A DNA stretch of 64,000 bases from Fragilariopsis cylindrus CCMP1102. Its lineage: Eukaryota > Bacillariophyta > Bacillariophyceae > Bacillariales > Bacillariaceae. The notes beneath the pieces are model-generated. The model was not told the DNA's origin and ran no database searches. It worked only from the letters and a program-made list of their open reading frames with translations. Where the stretch lies: assembly GCA_900095095.1 (NCBI GenBank), contig FMBT01000301.1:496001-560000 (forward strand), given 5' to 3'. Shown piece after piece: positions 52,530 to 61,419 of the stretch. Within the stretch, counting starts at the first letter, position 1, and the number at the start of each line of letters is the position of its first letter. The position numbers were made by a program, and so were the translations under genes.

Positions 52530-53264
52530 GTGGAGACTCTAGAATATCTGAAGTCACGAAGAACGTGAAAAGAATCTCTAAAGTCACAAGGAACATACAA
52601 TAGACAGTAATTTAAAAAAAACACACACGAATTATGATATAATATTATAATATAAGATAGTATAGTCTCTCCAAGTATGACATAGTCATAGCATGCAGTA
52701 AGTGACCTCAGATAGCAGAGGTGTGAATACTATATTCCAACACAAATTAATAAATAATCAGTCTATTGATTGATTCGATGCATTTAATCAATATCAACCG
52801 ACCATCGTACGAAAAGCTTATTGATACCGTACCTCACTATTCTACCCATCAATCAATCAAATGACACAAATAACAATTACCACAATGATTACAACACCAT
52901 CGTTGTACAATCTCCCCCGTTCCATCAGATCACACAATCAGAAACACAGTAGTTTCGCTTATCGGTATGTGCATTCGATTTTCGAGTTTTTTCGACATTT
53001 TGTATTCGCATATGTCGTATTGCATGGAACCAAATATACATATCTATAGTATGTATATCATCGCTAACACAATATTCCCCTCCCCTTCTGCACGTTAATT
53101 GTCTAGTAATCCGCCCCTTCCCCCGTCCACATTTTGTCACATTTCGTATCGTCCGCGCCAACATACATCGTCTACCATATATCGTTCGATCGGATATATA
53201 ATAGATTCATTCCTTTCATCTTTACACGTTTCACATGATCCACCAACCGCATACCTCTCTTTTC

Positions 53265-53296
<32 letters not shown>

Positions 53297-53532
53297 CTCT
53301 CTCATCTAGATCTCTCAAATTCCTTCCAATTGACGAAAAAATAATATATTTACAAAACAAGATGCATTGCACTGCACAGCTCTGCACAGTACCCCCCCCC
53401 CCCCTCCCCCTCCTTCAACTTAAAATGTAAGTTTCATCAATAGAATCAATACACATCCGTTTTCCCCTATAAGTCAATTCTCCCCTCTCTCTCTCTCTCA
53501 CACATTTTTTGTTGTTGTGATAAGTTTTTAAT
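52530..53532. other. intergenic region with microsatellites
   Basis: TTTC/CTCT pyrimidine repeats occur at 53265-53300, C13 at 53392-53404, CT repeats at 53485-53500, and TTTGA pentamers at 53535-53563 running into the next gene's 3' end. No gene is supported. Confidence 0.5.
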
Positions 53533-53653
53533 TCATTTGATTTGATTTGATTTGATTTGATTTGGATTTGAATTTGAGTGACAACAACCACAATAATAAC
53601 AACAACATCGATAACAATAAAAATTTAAATTGTAATTCTTTTTGGTGATGATA

Positions 53654-53686
<33 letters not shown>

Positions 53687-54306
53687 GCAGTAGTAGTAGT
53701 TGTAGCAGTAGTGTCTTCCGTCGTATCGTCATCGAAAGACATTATACTATCTTCTACTTCAATGCTGTCGACTATTTTACTATCGACTTTCACATCACCA
53801 CCCTTACCGCTGTCCTTGTCACACACGATAGTTGTGGTCTTGGTAGTAGTATCATCATGATCATCATCATCATCAGCATCGTCGTCATCATCCATCCTTA
53901 TCATCATCGTACTTATACCCATAGTCTCGTCGTTATCGTTATTGTTATTGTCGTCACAAACTTTACGACGTTTTATCATTTGATCTGAAAATAAATTTGC
54001 ACAACCTCGACTCCTTTTGACAGCAGTAGCAGTAGAAGTACAAATTGTTCTCTTGTTTTGATTGACAGAAAGTCTTGATGAGATAGTTCCATTATCATTA
54101 TTATTACTAGTTCCATGATTACTCAAAGAAGAAGAAGATGATGATATAGAAAATAATGACGATGACAATGACAATGATGATGATGATGACAGCGATGACA
54201 ACGATGGCAACTGTGGAATTATTAATGGTGGCATTAACGGTGTTGTTTGGGATGGTAATGAGAATGCTACCGTATCGTCGTAATCACAAGTATCAGCATT
54301 CCACAT
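53533..54306 (-). CDS. low-complexity Ser/Asp/Asn-rich protein, possibly nuclear
   Basis: The 257-aa frame starts MWNADTCDYDDTVAFSLPSQ and continues with Pro/Ser-rich and Ser-repeat sequence. A short less biased segment with basic residues follows (TAVKRSRGCANLFSDQMIKRRKVCD, about residues 97-121), resembling a bipartite nuclear signal. Asp, Thr and Asn repeats come next, then a Cys/Tyr stretch and an NPNQIKSNQIK end encoded by the TTTGA repeat. Codon structure and the basic core suggest a real protein, but no domain is recognised, and the last 40 codons may be repeat read-through. Confidence 0.45.
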
Positions 54307-55071
54307 AGTATATGTTGTGTGTTTATGCTATGATATGCTATGCTATGCGTCAATACTGTACGGTAGTAGAGCTTAATTTTGCTTCGTCGACGTCGTCTAC
54401 TATATAGTCTACTATAGCTTCCCAAAGTAAAACGCAAGGCAAGTAAACCTCTAGTCGACGACTCAACAATACCCCCCTGCCTGCTACGCTACGGTACTAC
54501 CTTCCAAGATAATTTCAGATGCTGTTTATAGTATCTTTACATTTATATGATGATGTGGAATCCTTATTTAAATCTTTTCTTCAAGTGTTTTTTCTATTCT
54601 TATCGGCGACGATATATCCCAAGCGTGAAGACAAAAAAAAAACGCGCCAACGATCATGTGTGTTGATGATTGATTGATGATAAAAGATTTTATTTTATCG
54701 GCTGCTTTTATTATTATTATTTGACTTTTCAAATTCGCCAATGATGCTGGAAAGAAACAAGAGAAGAATCAATCATTGAAGTCTGGTCTGGCCGACGCTA
54801 CGTTTTGTCGCGCTACTAAATTTCAAATGCGAGCAGAATTTGCACACAACATACTACGGTAGACGATCTTATGATAGGAATAAGAGCAGATAAATTGATA
54901 CAGTACTGTAACTTAGGGAAATAGATTGGAGAGAGAGAGAGAGATAGAGATCACTGCAACAACAACAAAAAGAAGAAGAAGAAATCAAAGTGTACATTAA
55001 AATTCCAATCCCCAACCCAACCCAAACACACCCAAACCAATACGAATACAAATACAAATACGACTTAAATA
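54307..55071. other. divergent promoter region
   Basis: The stretch lies between the low-complexity gene (minus) and the zinc-finger/Myb gene (plus). GA repeat at 54929-54944 and CCAAACCCAA-type repeats before the ATG are present; no gene is seen. Confidence 0.4.
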
Positions 55072-57348
55072 ATGGCGTCGTCGTCATCGTCGTCTACACC
55101 TATTACTCCATGGGAAAGATATTGTCTACTTCAAGAACAAATCCAACAACATGTGTACAATAATAATAATAATAATAATAATAATCCGATGATCACTAGT
55201 ACTACCACGCAATCGCACTTCAACAATTACAACAACAATAACAACATAACTACAAATATAAGAATGGCATCGTCGTCGTCTATACCCACACCTACACTTA
55301 ACAATAACACTAACACTAACAATAATACTCCATGGGATCGTTTAGTGAAAAAAGTAGGAGGAGGAGGAGCAGGTGATCCGTATTTATTATGGTTAGAAGA
55401 TGCCGATATAGATGCGGAGGAATATAATAATACATCAGCTATTGATCGTAGAACTTTACGTAGTCAATTTGAAAAGGAACATTATAATAATAGTGATAAA
55501 AAGAAGAAGACTACGAATACGAATACGAATACAACTACTACCAGTACCAGTACTAATACTGCTACTAGGAATGAAGCTGGGTTCCAAACTAGGGACAGAA
55601 CTCGGAGCACTACTTCTAATAAGAGGAATATCACTAATACCAATACAAATAATAATACTACCATCAACAGCGGCAACGGGTACAGCAGCAACAACAGCGG
55701 TAACGCCTCTACAACTACAAATCCGATTGATACCAGTAATAGTAGTAGTAGTAGTGGTAACAATAACAACAATATAAATCTTCTTCCTGAACAGTCCGTC
55801 ACAGCCGCTGCAACTGCAACTACTGCTACTGCTACTAATGCTGCTGCTACTATGAAGCGCGGACTAGCACCACAACTGCCGCGTGCATCTCCATTGACTT
55901 TGTCTTATGTATCTGGTCTTACTGCCATTTATGTTGGAATGTCTTCCTGTATTGGTTGTGGTAAACGATTGAAAAGTAAAGCAGGTCTTAGTAGTCATCA
56001 AAAGTATTGTGATCATTATAAACAAGCAACTGGAATTGCAATTGCAACAGGAGCAGGATCGTCTGCATCTTCATTTGTATCTGCTGCAACACCTACTCCT
56101 ACTTCTCCGCACAACAAACGTCAAAAGAGGAGATCGACGACGACCGACATCGACGATGGCATTGGTGCCGGACAAATGAAATGTTGGACAACAATATTCA
56201 ATAATAGTAGTAACCCATCAACAAAAATGGCATTAGTATATAAGGAATTGGATATAATATCCAATGAAAATTGTATCAGAGGTAAAATAAAACGAAATGA
56301 ATCCAAATATAAAATATGTTCTTGTTTATCCATATTAAAAAATGATACCAATTCAAAAACATGTGTTGCATCGTATATTGTATCGAAGTGGTGTGGTATG
56401 ACTAAAAAAGAACAAAAATTATATATGATATCCAAAATAAAAGAATCGATACTGTATGATGAAAATCAACAGAAAGAACGGATTGAAGGAGCTTACGTTC
56501 ACGGAAGTAAGAAATTATTTCCAATACCATTTCATATACAAGAAGGGAATAATAATAGTCCAATGGAAATAATAACAAAAGAAAAACTTTCGAAACATTA
56601 TATATGTAAAGATTCATTTTATCGATTACATCATTTTGGTATGGGAATGAGAAGAACATTAGAAGAACATAATAGAAATAATACAATCCCTGTCCATGGA
56701 CTAACAGGTCAAACTAGTCATGTTAGACATAGCATACGCAATAATAAAACATTATATCCATTACTAAAAGCTTTTTTTGATGATACAATATTACCTCTTG
56801 CGACACCAAAAATGATAATGACGCAGGATGATTCTACTACTAAAAATGATAATGATAATGATGATGGTAACAATGATGATGATAACAATAATGGTAATGA
56901 TAATGTGATATTAGAGCTCCCATCACACTATTCAAAAAGAAGATTATATCGAATGTTTGGATGGGCACAAGGATGGACAGTTACTTTGGATGAAGAAAGC
57001 TCAGTAACAAAGGTTAAACGTACCGACAATGAATGGAGTACTAAAGAACCTGTGACTATTTGTGGTAAAACAGCATTTAAAGGATATTGGGATCAATATC
57101 ATCCGACATTAATTATTCGTAATGATCATGTGAATGCACAAGCAGAACGTGCTGCGATTGGATTTAGGGCCGGGCCATGGTCCAAAGAGGAAAATGATGC
57201 ATTTGTGGAGGGGTATGAAAAATTAGGAAAAAAATGGAAAAAAATTATGCAAGAGTATGTCCCAACACGTACTAATCTATCAATTTGTACCCATGGTAGA
57301 AGATATCTGAAGAAGAAACGAAAACAAGAAGAACAGAAAGAAAAATAA
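55072..57348 (+). CDS. zinc-finger plus C-terminal Myb/SANT nuclear protein
   Basis: The 758-aa protein has about 280 residues of Asn/Thr/Ser-rich sequence with two repeated ITPWERY/TPWDRL motifs. A zinc finger follows, SCIGCGKRLKSKAGLSSHQKYC (about 290-312; CX2C-X12-H-X3-C or a following His). A long unrecognised central part (ISNENCIRGKIKRNESKYKI to PLLKAFFDDTILPLA) holds several Cys/His. The C-terminal Myb/SANT repeat is GPWSKEENDAFVEGYEKLGK followed by KWKKIMQEYVPTRT (about 701-745), with the three spaced aromatic positions, and then a basic tail KKKRKQEEQKEK. It is likely DNA- or chromatin-binding; the target is unknown. Single exon. Confidence 0.72.
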   Translation: MASSSSSSTPITPWERYCLLQEQIQQHVYNNNNNNNNNPMITSTTTQSHFNNYNNNNNITTNIRMASSSSIPTPTLNNNTNTNNNTPWDRLVKKVGGGGAGDPYLLWLEDADIDAEEYNNTSAIDRRTLRSQFEKEHYNNSDKKKKTTNTNTNTTTTSTSTNTATRNEAGFQTRDRTRSTTSNKRNITNTNTNNNTTINSGNGYSSNNSGNASTTTNPIDTSNSSSSSGNNNNNINLLPEQSVTAAATATTATATNAAATMKRGLAPQLPRASPLTLSYVSGLTAIYVGMSSCIGCGKRLKSKAGLSSHQKYCDHYKQATGIAIATGAGSSASSFVSAATPTPTSPHNKRQKRRSTTTDIDDGIGAGQMKCWTTIFNNSSNPSTKMALVYKELDIISNENCIRGKIKRNESKYKICSCLSILKNDTNSKTCVASYIVSKWCGMTKKEQKLYMISKIKESILYDENQQKERIEGAYVHGSKKLFPIPFHIQEGNNNSPMEIITKEKLSKHYICKDSFYRLHHFGMGMRRTLEEHNRNNTIPVHGLTGQTSHVRHSIRNNKTLYPLLKAFFDDTILPLATPKMIMTQDDSTTKNDNDNDDGNNDDDNNNGNDNVILELPSHYSKRRLYRMFGWAQGWTVTLDEESSVTKVKRTDNEWSTKEPVTICGKTAFKGYWDQYHPTLIIRNDHVNAQAERAAIGFRAGPWSKEENDAFVEGYEKLGKKWKKIMQEYVPTRTNLSICTHGRRYLKKKRKQEEQKEK

Positions 57349-57352
57349 TTGA

Positions 57353-57577
57353 AATTGCAATTGCAATTACAAAACGAGAAGAAATAGGGAACTTTTAATT
57401 GATGTGGGAAGTATTCAGGATTATTCTACAAGATTCATTGCAAAATTGGGATTTCAAATTGGTTTAAGAACTTCTCAAAGACACGCAATGTCAAAGGGTG
57501 TGTCATCCGCTATTGCTCGTTATATTTTATGCCGTCCTGAATATAATCCAAATAGAGCCCTCATTGAGTTCTTATGA
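57353..57577 (+). other. short coding-like stretch, unrecognised
   Basis: Right after the Myb-gene stop there is an open frame without upstream ATG that reads like globular protein: LIDVGSIQDYSTRFIAKLGF, then SQRHAMSKGVSSAIARYIL, then PEYNPNRALIEFL. It lacks the low complexity of its surroundings. It may be a remnant of a lost gene or an exon of an unseen one. Family not recognised. Confidence 0.3.
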
Positions 57578-58001
57578 CAGTGACGAATGTCAGAATATGA
57601 TTACGGAGACTAAAGCGGGATGGTTTAGGCTAGAACAGAAAACGAATACTTGAAGATGAAGGTAATAGTAGGCTAGAGAGAGCTGCGTTTGTATGTATGA
57701 ACAAGAAAGTATAACCACCTACAAGCTCGGAGTTAATAATAGTAAATTCGAAGAAAAAAAAATATGCATATCCAGTTTATACTATAAATTGTTTAAATTG
57801 TTTTCGGTATCCTTTCACTACTAGTACAACTTCTTCAAATTTCACCTACAGTTTCAAGTACAGAACTTGATGTATGGGAATGCATAAATTCGTTTGTTTG
57901 TTCTCATTATATGTCATCTTCAAAATCAAATTAAGATATTGATTGGTCGTTACCGTTTACGTTTTCATCGCGGTGTTGTGTTCTTCGATGTTTTGATTCG
58001 A

Positions 58002-59411
58002 TCATCGCTTCCGTTTCCGCTGGTTTGAATCATACCCACTGTTGTTGCTGTTGTTGCTGTTGCTGCTGCTGCTGCTGCTGGAGTCTAACTTTACCGTTGT
58101 CGCCGCCACCACCGTCTGCTTCGATGAGAGTAGTTTTTGTAAAACATCTGGTTCTCTCCGTATCAGGAAATAAACACAATCTAAGTGAATATTTTCGTCA
58201 ATTGCTGCCGTTACTAATGCATCAACAATATTGTACGGTCCACTAGTGTTGCTATCATCCTCATCCTCGTCCTCCTCCGAATGTGGTCGTCGTCGTTGGC
58301 AATCAAGTAGTGTATCGTTTATTGTACTCATCTTATTACCCCTGGTACTCATCCCTTTATATGGACCACAAGCAATTTGAAAGGGTGAAATATGGAAATT
58401 GTTTTTTTTGAATAGTAAACAAATTCCTTTCTTCTTGGGATAATAACGAATTCCATATTCAAATACCACCCGAAATCCTTGAAGGGTAGAATAAATCGCG
58501 GCAAAATGAAGTGGTATAAATCTATTATTTCCAATGGTTTGTGTAACAGTTTGTGTTAGTGCGGCCGGATCCCATTCAACCAAAAAACGAAATCTCTTTT
58601 CTGCAAAATAATTACTGATGCGACATATCTTGTGCAATAGGTCGTATCTTTGAATGTCTTCTTTCTTTAGAAGACCAGTTTGTCTCAAATGAATCAAAAC
58701 TTGTAGATACATATCTTCGATATGCTCATGATGATCCCGATTATGAATCTCTGTGAAGTCACTATTCATGAGAGTGGAGTCACTATTCATGAGATTTTGC
58801 AAAACATTAGCATCATCATAGGGATAAGTACCATGACATAACAATCCTCCTCTCAATTTATCATCAAAACAACCAAACTCTATTGCTAGTCTAGCTACAA
58901 CAGGGATGAAAGATACGGCCTTTAAATTGATCCGCAAGGATTCGTCTTCGTGGATTGTAAATGCGAGCAATTGAATTGGACGGTACAAAGATAGAACCCT
59001 CTCCTCGTGCTCGTGGTCGGCATCTTCATCGGTCCACATAATTCGTTTTCTTTTTGATAGAACATTTGGAAATATCCGGATAATAGCTTCAACTTCAGCT
59101 TCGGTATCAATATTGCTATCCAATCCTTGATAAGAATTAGCATCAGCATCATTGCTACAAAGCATTTGATGGACATCATCTTCAAGATTTTCAAGAAAAT
59201 CATCCACTAGATGATCAATTTTATCTATTGTACGAGTAGGATATGTAACCTTCCGTTGAAGCACTGAAATTAATTTCAATATGTGCAATCTTCTACGCTC
59301 AGAAGCAGCAGCAGCAGTAGCAGTTTCTGCTTCTGCTTCTACTTCTGCATCATCGTGATGGTATATATGATCATCGCCATCCTCGCTACTGCTGGTATCA
59401 CTATCGTTCAT
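58002..59411 (-). CDS. ankyrin-like protein, family B paralogue 2
   Basis: The 469-aa paralogue of the gene at 37856 has the same order. Acidic and Ala-rich start, RRRLHILKLISVLQRKVTYP, then LDSNIDTEAEVEAIIRIFPNVL, RPIQLLAFTIHEDESLRIN, LKAVSFIPVVARLAIEFGCF and YLQVLIHLRQTGLLKKEDIQ. Then come FLVEWDPAAL, IPLHFAA, FEYGIRYYPKKKGICLLF, SPFQIACGPY and CVYFLIRREPDVLQKLLSS. It has one copy of the N-terminal helical segment where the paralogue has two. The C-terminus ends in a Ser/Asn run and QRKRKR, a possible nuclear signal. No signal peptide. Function unknown; single exon. Confidence 0.75.
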   Translation of the reverse strand: MNDSDTSSSEDGDDHIYHHDDAEVEAEAETATAAAASERRRLHILKLISVLQRKVTYPTRTIDKIDHLVDDFLENLEDDVHQMLCSNDADANSYQGLDSNIDTEAEVEAIIRIFPNVLSKRKRIMWTDEDADHEHEERVLSLYRPIQLLAFTIHEDESLRINLKAVSFIPVVARLAIEFGCFDDKLRGGLLCHGTYPYDDANVLQNLMNSDSTLMNSDFTEIHNRDHHEHIEDMYLQVLIHLRQTGLLKKEDIQRYDLLHKICRISNYFAEKRFRFLVEWDPAALTQTVTQTIGNNRFIPLHFAAIYSTLQGFRVVFEYGIRYYPKKKGICLLFKKNNFHISPFQIACGPYKGMSTRGNKMSTINDTLLDCQRRRPHSEEDEDEDDSNTSGPYNIVDALVTAAIDENIHLDCVYFLIRREPDVLQKLLSSKQTVVAATTVKLDSSSSSSSNSNNSNNSGYDSNQRKRKR

Positions 59412-59966
59412 AGTTCCTGACCTTTTTCTTTTCGTGTTGTGTACAATAATTCTGCAAAAGCAAACGTTCCGTTAATACCTCTATGAGCTAGAGTAACTGC
59501 GGAGAGTTGAAAGTTATGATGTTGTTGCGTTGCTTGTTGCATGTCAAAGTTATATTATTATTGTTCAATCTTTTCTTTTTTCTAGTCTCGACTCCCAGTA
59601 ATGAGTCATGAATGATACTTATCGATAATTCAAAGACGCAACAACATGACGCTTCCCGTCTGCCCGTCTGCTCACGTTGGATACAGTTGTTGTTCTCATT
59701 TTTTTTATTTTTGTCTTTATTTATTTTAGATTTAAATTTTTATTTTGGGGGGCATTATTTATTTTAGTTTATCATCATCTTCTACTGTAATTCCTCCTCC
59801 TCCTTTCTGCAATTTACATACAATTTGCATGCAGTAAATACCCCTTACCTTCTATTATTCTCAGCCTAACAATTATTTGGTTGGATTTTAACAGGGACAA
59901 CACCAACAAAAACAACAACTTTCCTCTGCTTTTAGAAAATAAGCAGCAGTAGCAATAAGCTCAGCC
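59412..59966. other. promoter side of the ankyrin-like gene
   Basis: AT-rich sequence with T-runs (59700-59760); no gene is seen. Confidence 0.4.
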
Positions 59967-61230
59967 GAGATTGCCTGAAAGCATGCAACCACCAAAAACA
60001 ACATTTTACTCCTACTGTGTGGAAGCATATAAAGTACACATCAGATATATGCTGTATTGTTAGTGAATCAAATGATGGATGGATGGATGTGTTGTTGTTT
60101 GTATTGAGTTGTGTTGAAGAAAAGAAAAAGTCTACAGAGAGCTTTATTTCAGCATGTACACCAATACTGCACTAATAATACTGCTTGCTACTAATAATGT
60201 AAGATGGATACTAGTACACCAACTTCCCAAATGTGTGTTGCCCAAATAAATCATATGCTGTAGCAATAAATCATTCCTGTTAGGCAAGCTACCTACTGGC
60301 AGCAGATATATTATATAGAAGCTGGTCATTATGTCAGGGTGTTGGTAGATTCTGGTGTATCCTTTATTTGCTGAATGGCTTGCACAGCTTGCATAATATC
60401 TAGACATTGTAGTATGCTGCCTTCCTCATCTTGTTGGTAAGGCAAATATCAGTTGGTAGATGGTATTGGTGTGCCAATAATAATATGAATGAACTTGCAT
60501 TAGACCACATATATAATTTATCATGGTCTTGTCAAGATAACGAGTCCTCTTTTTATCCCCCCCCCCCACCACCACCACCACTATGTATATGAAATGTATT
60601 GTAACAAATATATGTATAAGACACAAGGGCAAGTGTGCAGTTGGTGTGGAAACAAAAATTTCCTATAATAGTGGCAAAAACTGATGAAAATAAAACATCA
60701 GATTTTTCCTAGACTTTGCTCGTAGTAGCACAAGGGAGTAGCTAGCATCACACAGCTCATGGCCATTTAGCATCTACATAAACAGAAACATGTCCCCTCA
60801 CTACAATTCTCTTTAGACCAAGACCCAATGGTTATCTATTATGATCCCAAAATGCAACACCCTTTGAAGAATTTCCTCCACTTTATGACTTACAGTTCAA
60901 AGGAATATGCAACCAGTCTTGTCTATATACTGGATTTGAACACTAATTCTCTCTCCCCCCCCCCCCCCCCCTTCAACACATCAGAAAGTGCAATCAATGC
61001 TGCAGCAAGTGTTGGCATGTACTGCAGGGCATTCACTGCAGGCATTCCTCCTGTCTCTAGCAATCTAATCTCTACTGGTATGGATGTGAACTGTGAAATA
61101 TTCCTCATTCTGTGATTTGAGAGAGAGTGAGAGAGAATGGCAGGTGGAACTTCCAGTCTGTACCCCTTCCCCTATTATGGTATATGTATGGGGGGAGAAA
61201 TCAAAGAGTGAAGAGTATTTCTACCCTCCT
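59967..61230. repeat. second CpG-poor non-coding block
   Basis: Between about 59967 and 60538 I see no CpG, and only about three in the whole 1.26 kb, while TG/CA steps are common. It contains C11 (60557-60567) and C17 (60955-60971) runs. Short frames are present but none has family features. It resembles the block at 33.4-35.3 kb in composition and in having a 17-base G/C run; no shared long sequence was noticed. Confidence 0.5.
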
Positions 61231-61419
61231 TTCGCTGCTTTTGGATTTGGTTGGTAATTTTTCAATTATTCACTATATTATTAAAATGGAATAAATTTTA
61301 CTTTTTAAATATACAGTATTATATGTATTTATTTATCAGTTGGATTATAAACCTTTTTGAAAACATCTATATTTGTGGATCTGCTATGAGAAGGAAAGAT
61401 TGTATCTCATAAAATAATA
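61231..61419. other. 3' flank of the membrane-protein gene
   Basis: AT-rich sequence with ordinary base steps separates the CpG-poor block from the stop at 61420. Confidence 0.35.
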
